From JBGPYB01 sp041493035 (GTDB taxonomy: Bacteria; Acidobacteriota; Vicinamibacteria; Fen-336), in NCBI GenBank assembly GCA_041493035.1, contig JBGPYB010000053.1:1-27345 (forward strand): 27,345 nucleotides of DNA. Reading direction: 5' to 3'. Below, one piece after another: positions 8,080 to 15,338 of this stretch (within the stretch, counting starts at the first letter, position 1; each line of letters begins with the position of its first letter). Position numbers and translations under genes: made by a program. The notes under the pieces were generated by a model. The model had not been told where the DNA came from and ran no database searches. It saw only the letters and a list, made by a program, of their open reading frames with translations.

Positions 8080-9666
8080 ATGAGGGGCCGCGGGAGTCGC
8101 ATCCTCCGCAGTACTGCGGTGGTGATGGCTTCGTCGCTCGGGGTATCGGGAGTGGGGTTCCTGAAGAACCTCCTGGCCGCGTACTACTTCGGCACCTCCG
8201 GCGCGATGGACGCCTACCTCCTCGCCCTCCTGCTGCCGGACATGGTGATGTACCTCGCCACAACCGGTTCCTTCACTTTCATTCCTCTCTTCGCCGAGGC
8301 GCGGGCCACCTCGGAGGAGGGGGGCTGGAAAGCCGGCAGCCAGATGATCTCCTACTGGCTCCTTCTCCTCGTGGTGGGCTTGGGCGTCGCCGCGGTGTTC
8401 ACACCCGAGCTGACAAGCATTCTGGCGCCCGGCTTTGCCGGGCTCCAGCGGGAGCGCACGATCGACATGAGCCGCATCCTGCTCCTCATGTCCGGTGCGG
8501 TGGCCGTCGCGCGAGTGATGGCCTTGTCCCTTTACGCTCAGAGCAAGTTCGTCGCAGGATCCCTCTCCGAAACGTTGTTCCAGGTGGCGTCGACGCTGTA
8601 CCTCGTCGTCTTCTGGTCGCACGGCATCTCGGCGCTCGTCTGGGGGATGGTGTTCGGGTCCTTCGTCCAGATGCTGGTCGTCGCCATCGGTCTGTGGGAC
8701 GTAAGGGGGCGGCTGCGGGTCAACCTCGACCTCCGCGCACCCGCCGTGCGAAAGATGATCAAGCTCATCCTCCCCGTCTACGTCGCCAACTCCGCGGGCC
8801 AGCTCAACTCGGTCGTGAACCGCGCCTTCGCCTCGCTGCTTCCCGCCGGCGCGATCTCCTCGCTCCAGTACGGCGTCATGCTGGCGGAGGCTCCGGTCGG
8901 CGTCATTGCCTCCTCGGTGACGAGTGCGATCTTCCCAATGCTGTCGAAACAATACGCGGAGAAGAAGGACAAGCAAGCCCAGACGGATCTGGTGCGGGCC
9001 ATCATCGCGATGCTGGTGCTGTTTCTGCCCCTCGCCATGGGTGTCTTCCTGCTGGCGAGACCGGTCGTCGAGCTCCTCCTCCAACGCGGCTCTTTCAACG
9101 CACGGTCCACCTTTCTGACCTCGACTGCTTTGCGGATCTACGCACTTGGACTAGTGGCCATGGCGCTGAATCGCGTGATGCCCCTGGCATACCAGGCGCG
9201 GCAAAACACGATGGTTCCGATGCAGGCGGGGCTCGTTCGCATCTTGGGCAATGCCGTGGTCTGCGCCCTGCTGGTTCCCCGGATCGGCCACCTGGGGGTG
9301 GCGGCTGCTTCGGTGGTCTCCGAGCATCTGAAGCTGGGCCTCCTCTTCCTGCGGCTGAGGACGCGGCTGTTCCAGGGGAACGGCGGCGTGCTGCTCAAGG
9401 CCATGCCCCGGCTGATCGTGGCGGTCGCACTCATGGCGCTCGCCGTGTCCCCTGCGGCAACGCTGCTCCTGGGCGACGTCCGATGGGGGTTCCGAGGGGT
9501 GCTCTCGCTGACGGGAGTGGCCTGTCTCGGCGTGGTGTGTTACGCGGCGGCCCTCTATGTCCTTTGTCGCGAGGACTTCGTCTACTACGCTCGCCGCCTG
9601 CTGCGCGAGCTGCCGCCCCCCCTAGGGCGCCGCGCGGCCGGAACGGCTCCTAGCGTCGCGGGCTAG
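8080..9666 (+). CDS. murJ: MurJ/MviN-family lipid-linked oligosaccharide flippase
   Basis: A 528-residue multi-pass protein of the MviN/MurJ branch of the MOP superfamily. It begins with the characteristic STAVVMASSLGVSGVGFLKNLLAAYYFG and MDAYLLALLLPD, which match MurJ first helices. AEAPVGVIASSVTSAIFP in the middle and MPLAYQARQNTMVPM match the helix 7 and helix 10 regions. The fourteen-helix length is usual. MurJ itself flips lipid II for peptidoglycan. A copy between a Wzy-like gene and a sugar-kinase-like gene is more likely a second, polysaccharide-dedicated copy acting as the Wzx equivalent, but whether the genome has another murJ cannot be seen. The ATG at 8080 has no clear Shine-Dalgarno; a 52-base gap follows the Wzy gene. 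The symbol names the family, not a proven role. Confidence 0.85.
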   Translation: MRGRGSRILRSTAVVMASSLGVSGVGFLKNLLAAYYFGTSGAMDAYLLALLLPDMVMYLATTGSFTFIPLFAEARATSEEGGWKAGSQMISYWLLLLVVGLGVAAVFTPELTSILAPGFAGLQRERTIDMSRILLLMSGAVAVARVMALSLYAQSKFVAGSLSETLFQVASTLYLVVFWSHGISALVWGMVFGSFVQMLVVAIGLWDVRGRLRVNLDLRAPAVRKMIKLILPVYVANSAGQLNSVVNRAFASLLPAGAISSLQYGVMLAEAPVGVIASSVTSAIFPMLSKQYAEKKDKQAQTDLVRAIIAMLVLFLPLAMGVFLLARPVVELLLQRGSFNARSTFLTSTALRIYALGLVAMALNRVMPLAYQARQNTMVPMQAGLVRILGNAVVCALLVPRIGHLGVAAASVVSEHLKLGLLFLRLRTRLFQGNGGVLLKAMPRLIVAVALMALAVSPAATLLLGDVRWGFRGVLSLTGVACLGVVCYAAALYVLCREDFVYYARRLLRELPPPLGRRAAGTAPSVAG

Positions 9667-9668
9667 GC

Positions 9669-10706
9669 GTGGCTGCTGCTGCCGACGAGCTGCCGGAGTT
9701 GATCCGGCGCCTGACGCCTAGGATCGCGAGCTACTTCCCCGAAATGGGTCCGAGCCGGGTGAAGGCATCCGGGCGGCCCCGGGAGCTCGACTCGTGCCGT
9801 CTCTACAAGATGGAGATCGTCTCTGCGAACGGCGCCGTTGCCCGCTTGGCCGTGAAGGTCTTCCGGGCCGGCCCGCGGCGAGCCTACAACGTCGACAAGG
9901 CACTCCGGACCCAATATGAATCACTGCAGGAGGCGGTGCTGTTGGCAGGCCGCGTCCCGGGCGTGCGGGGCCCGCGCCCCCTCGACACATTGGCTGACCT
10001 TGGAGTCCTCGTCATGGAGTGGGTCGACGGTCGGCGCCTTCTCGATTGCCTGGGCTCAGATCTGACGGGCGCGACGAGCGAAGCCCTCGTGCGATCTTGC
10101 GGGGAATGGCTTCGCCACTTTCACGAGCTCCGTCGGACCGACCCCTGCGATCCCCGGATCGCCGAAAAGCTCCGCGACGCCCGATTCTGCGTGGAGCGAC
10201 TGAGCCATGAGCACCTTCCGGGCGAGCTGTTGAGGCGCGTCGAGACACAGATGGTCGAGCAGGCCGCCGTCCTCGAAGGCATCGTCGTGCCGAGCTGCTA
10301 CAACCACAGGGACTTTTCCGTTTCGAACGTCATGGTGGACGGAGGGGGCCGGGTCGTAGTCTTGGATATCGGAAGCGAGTTGGCCCCCATGGATAGCGAT
10401 GTCGCGGCCTTTCTCGTATCTCTCGAGAAGGCCCCCCTGCACCCGCTGCGCTTGGTTCTGAGCCAGGGCCGCATACGTCGGTTGCAGAAGGCGTTCCTTC
10501 AGGGGTACGCCGGACCGGGGGCGGAACCTTCGCCGCTCACGGGCTTTCAGTTCATGCGCCTGCTTCTACGCACCTCGTGCTACTACCTGCGGAGCTATCG
10601 CGCTCACCCTGTTCGACACTTCTGGCTGCGCCTCTTCTTCGCGCGCCGCCTTGCCCGGGCTCTCGAAGGCTGGCCGTCCGTCTTGGCGCTCCCCCGCGGG
10701 GCTTGA
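9669..10706 (+). CDS. APH/WaaP-like kinase, second copy
   Basis: A 345-residue kinase-fold protein. The catalytic loop HRDFSVSN is at residues 213-220 (Asp215 base, Asn220 metal ligand). The magnesium Asp is at 233 in VLDIGSE. The ATP-binding lysine is probably in LAVKVFRAG near residue 64, and VLVMEWVDGRRLL is the hinge. The HRD form is closer to lipopolysaccharide kinases and eukaryote-like kinases than the HGD of the kinase at 1022. The GTG start is 2 bases after the MurJ stop, so it belongs to the Wzy-MurJ operon. Phosphorylation of a lipid-linked sugar or polymer is inferred. It differs enough from the first kinase that it is not a recent duplicate. Confidence 0.8.
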   Translation: MAAAADELPELIRRLTPRIASYFPEMGPSRVKASGRPRELDSCRLYKMEIVSANGAVARLAVKVFRAGPRRAYNVDKALRTQYESLQEAVLLAGRVPGVRGPRPLDTLADLGVLVMEWVDGRRLLDCLGSDLTGATSEALVRSCGEWLRHFHELRRTDPCDPRIAEKLRDARFCVERLSHEHLPGELLRRVETQMVEQAAVLEGIVVPSCYNHRDFSVSNVMVDGGGRVVVLDIGSELAPMDSDVAAFLVSLEKAPLHPLRLVLSQGRIRRLQKAFLQGYAGPGAEPSPLTGFQFMRLLLRTSCYYLRSYRAHPVRHFWLRLFFARRLARALEGWPSVLALPRGA

Positions 10707-10714
10707 CCGCGGTC
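10705..10714. repeat. 10-base perfect palindrome (GACCGCGGTC) between convergent genes
   Basis: It overlaps the kinase stop codon (10704-10706) in the 24-base gap between convergent genes. It has no loop and no T run, so it is not convincing as a terminator. Confidence 0.3.
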
Positions 10715-10730
10715 TCCGAGTCCCAGGACC

Positions 10731-11951
10731 TCAGCCGAGGGTGTCGCCGCGGCGAAAGATCGCTCGCCACAACGGCGCGAGGACCCTCTTCGTGAGTTGA
10801 TACCGGACCTGCCGGGCGGTCTGGACCACACTGGGCCACGGGTCGGTCCACGAGAAGAACGGAGTGCAGTAGGGATGGAGGAGGGTCCTCAGCCACGACA
10901 GGGTGGTGATTTCCCCTCGCCGGCGGTACTCGAGGAACGCCAGGAAGTCCTGGGCGGGCCTGAGGAGCCTGACTCCCTGCCGGAAGGAATCGGTCGGGGG
11001 CAGGGGGCGTCCCGTGAGGCGGTTGTAGACCAGGAGCGAGTAGTCGATCCCACACCGCGCCAGCAGCTCATTGGCACCGGTGAAGCGCGGGTTGCACTCG
11101 ATGAGCTTCAGGGCGCCGTCCCGCGCGTCTCGCTTGAACTCCACGTACACCATGCCGCGCAGCCCCGCGCGTTGGGCGAACGCCAGACCCAGCTCCGCGA
11201 CCTCCGGCTCCCACCGGGAGATGTGGAAAGTGCCCACGCCGAAACCGACGGGGTGCTGGCGCAGCTTGTGCTTGATGAACTGAAGGAGCGGCCGGCCCGC
11301 CTCGTCGAGGTACGTGAAGTAGCCCCAATAGCGGTCGTCACCGCCGGTCACGATCTCGGTGACCAGCATCTCCAGGTTGAAACGGGCCGCGGCCTCGAAC
11401 TGCTCGAGGAGCTGGGCCTCTTTCTCGGCGACGAATAGCTTGCGTGTCGGGAAGTGCCGGGAGAACAAGTGCGAGTGGCAGGGCTTGAGAGCGCAGGGGT
11501 AGGGGACCTCCGGAAGGATCTTCCGCAGCTCATCGCGATCCTTGACTTGCCAGACCCGCGGTGCCGGAACGCCCGCCTGGGCCGAAAGGGCCTGGGTCTT
11601 GGCCTTGTCGAGCATGGCGAGGACGGCCTCGTCGTTCGCTTCGGCCAGGACGAAGTCCGCCTCGAGCTCCTTGCGGTGGTGGGCGAGGAGTTCCAGGGCC
11701 TCGTCGCAGCACGGGAGCAGGACGCCGCCCCGGTACTCCCTCCGGCCGTGGCCGTGGAGCCATTCGAGCCAGGCCTGCTGCATGTCCGCGCCAGGAGGCA
11801 CCGCCACGAAGCGCCCGAAGCGGGAGTATCGCACGTGGCTGGCCTCGTCGTTCAGCGCGACGACGGGCACGCCGCGCCGCCCCAGGCTTCGCGCGACGCT
11901 CAGGGCGTTGGCCGCGCCGCCCAGGAGGATGGCGGGAGGGAGGCTCGTCAC
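10731..11951 (-). CDS. ATP-grasp carboxylate-amine ligase-like protein
   Basis: A 406-residue protein. The N-terminal Rossmann-like domain starts PPAILLGGAANALSVARSLGR, as in D-aspartate-ligase-like and carnosine-synthase-like ATP-grasp proteins. CALKPCHSHLF carries the ATP-binding lysine. The metal-binding end of the fold is LIECNPRFTGANELLA, with Glu and Asn two residues apart, preceded by MVYVEFKRDARDG. ATP-grasp enzymes join a carboxylate to an amine (or thiol) through an acyl-phosphate, so this protein could attach an amino acid to an amino sugar or make an amide precursor. The C-terminal 100 residues (PYCTPFFSWTDPWPSV) are not assigned. The GTG start at 11951 overlaps the glycosyltransferase stop by four bases (GTGA). 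The substrate is unknown. Confidence 0.85.
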   Translation of the reverse strand: MTSLPPAILLGGAANALSVARSLGRRGVPVVALNDEASHVRYSRFGRFVAVPPGADMQQAWLEWLHGHGRREYRGGVLLPCCDEALELLAHHRKELEADFVLAEANDEAVLAMLDKAKTQALSAQAGVPAPRVWQVKDRDELRKILPEVPYPCALKPCHSHLFSRHFPTRKLFVAEKEAQLLEQFEAAARFNLEMLVTEIVTGGDDRYWGYFTYLDEAGRPLLQFIKHKLRQHPVGFGVGTFHISRWEPEVAELGLAFAQRAGLRGMVYVEFKRDARDGALKLIECNPRFTGANELLARCGIDYSLLVYNRLTGRPLPPTDSFRQGVRLLRPAQDFLAFLEYRRRGEITTLSWLRTLLHPYCTPFFSWTDPWPSVVQTARQVRYQLTKRVLAPLWRAIFRRGDTLG

Positions 11952-13099
11952 TCGGCGCCCCGAGCCACGTCGGCATAGAGGTCCGCGTACCGGCGGAGCA
12001 TGGTGGGCAGGCTGAACTCGGCTCTGGCACGCTCGCGGCCGGCGCGGCCCAGACGCTCGGCCAGGTCCGGCGTGGTCAGCACCTCACGGCAGGCTCCGGC
12101 CAGCCGCTCGGGCTCGTCGGGCTCCACGAGCAGCGCCTCCCGATCGTGGCGCGCGACCTCGGGCACTCCTCCCACACGAGAGGCGACCACGGGGAGGCCC
12201 ATAGCCATGGCCTCGATCACGGCGTTGGGTTGTCCCTCCGAACGCGAGGGAAGGACGAAGAGGTCCGCGGCTTCCAGCAGGCCCGGTACGTCGTCGTAGG
12301 ATCCCAGGAGGCGGAACTCCTTCCCGAGACCCAGGGCGTGGATCCGACGCTGGACCCGTTCCTGTTCGATGCCGCGGCCCGCCACGAGGAAGTGAGCCCC
12401 GGGCACCGCCGCCCGGATCGCCGGAGCCGCCTCCACCAGCACGTCGATGCCCTTGATCGGCGTGAGGTGGCTCACGGTGGCGAGGAGGCGTGCCGAGAGA
12501 GGAATCCCGAGCGCGGCTCGGGCCTCGTCTCGCCGGCCTGTCGGACCGAAGCGGTCCAGGTCGACACCGTTGGGGATGACCGTCAGCCGCGGCTCGGCGA
12601 TCCCCTCCCGCTGCCGTGCGATCCGCGCCGTGTCCTCCGAGACCGCCACCACGCGCCGGGCCCAGCGGTTGGTCAGCGACAGCGCACGCCGCATCAACCA
12701 CCCGTCGGCGAACCCCGTGTCGCGCCTCGTGGTGATCAGCCCCTCGATCAAGGCGGCGCGTGCCGCCGCCGAACCGAAGACGTTCGCGGTGCTCAAGTAG
12801 GTGTGCACAACCGCGGGCGACAGCCGCCGCAGCCTCGCGGCGAACCGCAGGAAGGCGGGGACGGCGGATGGGGAATAAAGCCGCGAGACGCCCAGGACGG
12901 TGACCGGCACGCCCTCGAGGCGCAGGCGATCGGCGCTGACCCCGCCCCGCGTGAGGCACACCACCTCGGTCGAGAAGCGCTCCCGGTCGAGGCGGCTGGC
13001 CAGGGACCGCAGGTGGGTCTGGGCGCCACCGGCCCCCATCTTGTCGATCAGGTACACGATTCTGAGCGGCGACCCCGGGGGTGCCGGCGAAGAGCTCAT
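11948..13099 (-). CDS. Glycosyltransferase family 4 (GT-B)
   Basis: A 383-residue complete GT4 enzyme. The frame is open to 13177, but the ATG at 13099 (MSSSPAPPG) is preferred because the family's first strand (LRIVYLIDKMGAGGAQTHL) follows 12 residues later and a candidate promoter overlaps the longer N-terminus. The glycine loop GAGGAQ, the linker VIPNGVDLDRFG, the donor-domain start LLATVSHLTPIKGIDVL and the E-x7-E pair in SEGQPNAVIEAMAMG are present. It probably adds a sugar to the same glycan as the GT4 enzyme at the left edge. It is translationally coupled to the ATP-grasp gene, suggesting that the ligase modifies the product of this transferase. The donor sugar is unknown. Confidence 0.92.
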   Translation of the reverse strand: MSSSPAPPGSPLRIVYLIDKMGAGGAQTHLRSLASRLDRERFSTEVVCLTRGGVSADRLRLEGVPVTVLGVSRLYSPSAVPAFLRFAARLRRLSPAVVHTYLSTANVFGSAAARAALIEGLITTRRDTGFADGWLMRRALSLTNRWARRVVAVSEDTARIARQREGIAEPRLTVIPNGVDLDRFGPTGRRDEARAALGIPLSARLLATVSHLTPIKGIDVLVEAAPAIRAAVPGAHFLVAGRGIEQERVQRRIHALGLGKEFRLLGSYDDVPGLLEAADLFVLPSRSEGQPNAVIEAMAMGLPVVASRVGGVPEVARHDREALLVEPDEPERLAGACREVLTTPDLAERLGRAGRERARAEFSLPTMLRRYADLYADVARGAE

Positions 13100-13127
13100 C
13101 GGGGCGTTGCGATCACTCGAAGTTGCT

Positions 13128-13140
13128 GTGAATAAATCAC
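13128..13140. promoter_or_regulatory. Short AT-rich inverted repeat (GTGA-N5-TCAC) before GT4 gene
   Basis: Four-base arms around ATAAA, lying immediately downstream of the predicted transcription start of the GT4 gene at 11948-13099. It could be an operator, but the arms are short. Confidence 0.25.
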
Positions 13141-13148
13141 TTCGTCTC

Positions 13149-13177
13149 ATTCTATGCGCGGTGACCGCAGCCCGCAA
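13149..13177 (-). promoter_or_regulatory. Candidate promoter for the GT4 and ATP-grasp genes
   Basis: On the - strand TTGCGG (13177-13172) and TAGAAT (13154-13149) are separated by exactly 17 bases. Transcription would begin near 13142, giving a leader of about 43 bases to the ATG at 13099 and excluding longer starts. The -35 matches only three of six consensus bases. Confidence 0.4.
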
Positions 13178-13236
13178 AGCCGACTGGACCCCGGGGAGGA
13201 GGCTGCCTGGAGAGGCTGCTCAGGAGAGGGTCCGCA

Positions 13237-14418
13237 TCAAGGCCGGGGAGCCAACGCCGGGCCCCCCACGCCTCGGAGCTGGCGCAGGATCCCCCTCCCC
13301 GCGAACACGATCTTGTTGCGGAGACCGCCCCGCTGCTCGACGACGAAATCGCGGTTGTGGCGGACGTGGCTCGTCCACCGGAGCTTGTCCTTCAGGAACA
13401 TGGCGAACAGCTCGTACTCGCGCGCGCCGAGCTCCATCCGGCGCTCGAGGCAGAGTGCCTGCAGGGCGGCGCCCGGGGACAAGGGCGCGGTCTCCTCGTC
13501 GAAGGTCGTCTCCGCCGCGTAGACCACGCCGTTCATGCTGTGCTCGATGAGCGCGGCGATGCGTCGATTGCGAAACCTGAGGAAGGAGATGGAGGTCCAG
13601 CCTCTGTGCGCCAGCCTGGGGAGGAGGTCCCGGTAGAAGCCTTCGTTCCGGGCGTCCTTGCCGATGCCCTGGCCCGCCGGCCTCTTCCAGCTCCGGGCCT
13701 CGATGCCGAGGTAGAGGTCCAGGGCGCGCTCCATGTCCTCGGCCCTGTCGAACGTCTCCAGGGCGTAGCCGCCCCCGGCCTCGAGGTGATGGAGATAGCG
13801 CCTGACGTTCTTGCGCGTCCTCGCGCCGAGCCGCGAAAGGTACTCGTCCCAGGTCAGCCCCTCCAAGGGGACGAACGGGCTCGGTGAGCCGTCCTCTCCG
13901 AGAAGGGAAAGGTCCTCCTCCGCCGGGCACCCCTCGGCCAGGCCGCGAGCCACGCCCCCGTCGGGCGTCACCTCCCGCAGCTTGAGCACGTCCCAACGGC
14001 GCTTGTGGTCCGCCAGGAACCGCAACATCTCGACGGTGCAGTCCTTCTCACGTCCCGCCGGAAAGGCGACCCCGGCGCGATCGGACTCCCAATCGCTCAA
14101 CATGCTGAGCTTGCGGCGAGGCACGCCATAGGGTCGTCGGGTCGACAGGCGCAGGGGCGCGAAACCTGCGAGGCGGCCGGCGTCCCACAGTGCGAGGACG
14201 GCAAGCTCGTTTCGATAGGGAAGCGCGAAATGGGTCCAGCATGCCTCCAGGAAGTCGAACGTAGCGAAGATGCTCGGAGAAGCGGTCGCTGCGACGGCGT
14301 CGTCCCAGAGGCCTCGCAGCTCCAGCCACCGCTCCGGACGATCGATCCATTCGAAGTCCAACAGTCGCGCTCCCGCTACCGACGTTCCTGCAGCACGCGA
14401 TCTCCGATGCGGTGCCAT
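13237..14418 (-). CDS. CelD/BcsL-family acyltransferase-like protein (GNAT_6), third copy
   Basis: A 393-residue protein of the CelD/BcsL group. The ATG at 14418 is chosen because AAGGG lies about 9 bases before it; this makes it overlap the upstream GNAT gene by 43 bases. The first half has SPSIFATFDFLEACWTHFA, equivalent to the F-x-S-x-x-W-L block of the other two copies. The second has the basic TRKNVRRYLHHLE and ends with ETTFDEETAPLSPGAALQA and FAMFLKDKLRWTSH, the CelD ending with K-x-x-W kept (KLRW). It is diverged from both copies at 2811-5113. With its GNAT neighbour it repeats the CelD-plus-GNAT pairing of the first cluster, in the opposite gene order. A decorating role on polysaccharide is inferred from context only. 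Confidence 0.84.
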   Translation of the reverse strand: MAPHRRSRAAGTSVAGARLLDFEWIDRPERWLELRGLWDDAVAATASPSIFATFDFLEACWTHFALPYRNELAVLALWDAGRLAGFAPLRLSTRRPYGVPRRKLSMLSDWESDRAGVAFPAGREKDCTVEMLRFLADHKRRWDVLKLREVTPDGGVARGLAEGCPAEEDLSLLGEDGSPSPFVPLEGLTWDEYLSRLGARTRKNVRRYLHHLEAGGGYALETFDRAEDMERALDLYLGIEARSWKRPAGQGIGKDARNEGFYRDLLPRLAHRGWTSISFLRFRNRRIAALIEHSMNGVVYAAETTFDEETAPLSPGAALQALCLERRMELGAREYELFAMFLKDKLRWTSHVRHNRDFVVEQRGGLRNKIVFAGRGILRQLRGVGGPALAPRP

Positions 14419-15113
14419 GGCTTGCCCTTCAGCCACAGAGGGCGACCCGCCACGGTGATCCGAGTCGAATCCCACCAGGGGAAGCCCAGCTCCATCACGT
14501 GCTTGGAGCCGACGCGATTCCCCCCGATGACCCCGGTGGCGAACCGACGGAACCCCATCTCCCGCAGCGTCCGCATACGGAAGAGGAACCCGTCGTATGC
14601 GATCCCCTTTCGGCGATGGGCCTTTTCGATGAACAGGTCATAGGCGTACGCCGTCTCGGGGGCGAGTCGCACCATGACGCAGTCCGGTCGATCCACGTAG
14701 GTCCAACCGCGGCCTACCCAGCGACGACCCACCAGGGCGCCCTCCAGGAAAGCCGCGAAGAGGAGGTGGTCGTTCTCGAGGGCCACCTCGTACATGTGTC
14801 GTTGGTCCGGTCGGGCCTGGAGTTGCGCACCCACCCAGGCGTCCCTCTCCACCGGCGTGAGCAAGCGCCAACAGCCGGGGGACAGTGACTCCGGGAGCTC
14901 CGGCAGGGCCCCGAAGAACCAGCGAAAGCGGTCGAGGGCGACGGCGTCACGCAGAACCTCCCCCGCGACGGCGAGCGTGCCTCGTTCCCGAGCGCGAGAG
15001 ACCCACTTCTGGAGGAGGCGTCCTTCCACGGCGGCAGGGTTGTCATGGCGAGCGCTGTGTCGATCGACGGAGAGCGCCGTCGGGCGAGGTGGGTTGTGAG
15101 GGCCGGGACGCAT
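14376..15113 (-). CDS. GNAT-family N-acetyltransferase, second copy
   Basis: A 245-residue protein starting at the ATG at 15113; the frame is open to 15296 but the upstream part reads like antisense noise. The acetyl-CoA loop is HRRKGIA at residues 166-172 after YAYDLFIEKA, and GFRRFATGVIGGNRVG forms the motif-B region. The C-terminus (DSTRITVAGRPLWLKG) resembles the end of sugar-acyltransferase-like GNATs in exopolysaccharide loci. It shares with the GNAT protein at 2149-2814 a basic N-terminal segment (LLQKWVSRARERG here) and the same core block. Its 3' end overlaps the CelD-like gene, so the two are very likely co-expressed. There is no clear Shine-Dalgarno before 15113; a small hairpin (15131-15149) lies upstream. 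Confidence 0.72.
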   Translation of the reverse strand: MRPGPHNPPRPTALSVDRHSARHDNPAAVEGRLLQKWVSRARERGTLAVAGEVLRDAVALDRFRWFFGALPELPESLSPGCWRLLTPVERDAWVGAQLQARPDQRHMYEVALENDHLLFAAFLEGALVGRRWVGRGWTYVDRPDCVMVRLAPETAYAYDLFIEKAHRRKGIAYDGFLFRMRTLREMGFRRFATGVIGGNRVGSKHVMELGFPWWDSTRITVAGRPLWLKGKPWHRIGDRVLQERR

Positions 15114-15303
15114 GTGTCTGCCCGGATTCTGCCACGGAAGCCGCGTGGCAAACAGGGGTTCGATGTTCGTATACGGCGAGCACACAACCCTCGGCTGCCG
15201 CCACGGAGCTCGGCCGACACGCGGACCAGGGTGGCGGGCGGCCCTGTCGCCTTCGCCTCTCCTTCGACCGATCCGGCTGCAGCGCGTTGATTCCACATCG
15301 GGT

Positions 15304-15309
15304 TAGAAT
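15304..15309 (+). promoter_or_regulatory. Candidate -10 element (TAGAAT) of the receptor operon
   Basis: TAGAAT matches five of six bases of the -10 consensus and lies 29 bases before the ATG. No -35 hexamer is visible at 17 bases (AGCGCG); a TTGATT occurs too close, at 15287. An activator-dependent promoter is possible. Confidence 0.35.
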
Positions 15310-15323
15310 GCCCTTTCCTCACC

Positions 15324-15330
15324 AAGGAGA
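15324..15330 (+). promoter_or_regulatory. Ribosome binding site AAGGAGA of the TonB-dependent receptor gene
   Basis: AAGGAGA placed 8 bases before the ATG at 15339, a near-ideal site that fixes the start codon. It is one of the best Shine-Dalgarno sequences in the window. Confidence 0.85.
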
Positions 15331-15338
15331 GCCCCGCC

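Larger units (their letters stand above)
15114..15338. other. Divergent intergenic region between GNAT and TonB-dependent receptor genes
   Basis: A 225-base gap carrying control sites for both directions. It holds a stem of six base pairs at 15131-15149 (GCCACG, 7-base loop, CGTGGC), the 8-base palindrome CGTATACG at 15168-15175, a TAGAAT at 15304-15309, and a strong ribosome site at 15324-15330. No cobalamin riboswitch was recognised before the receptor, and no Fur box is evident. Confidence 0.6.

Noticed and set aside
6843..8102. Long - strand open frame opposite the Wzy-like gene
   Set aside because: Highly charged, no domain, and opposite a membrane protein with clear Wzy_C motifs.
8035..9084. 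Long - strand open frame opposite the MurJ gene
   Set aside because: Antisense composition (Asp/His/Glu-rich) without any motif; MurJ on the + strand is unambiguous.
15114..15338. Cobalamin or other riboswitch upstream of the TonB-dependent receptor
   Set aside because: No B12-box or conserved riboswitch core was seen; the gap has only small palindromes and a ribosome site.
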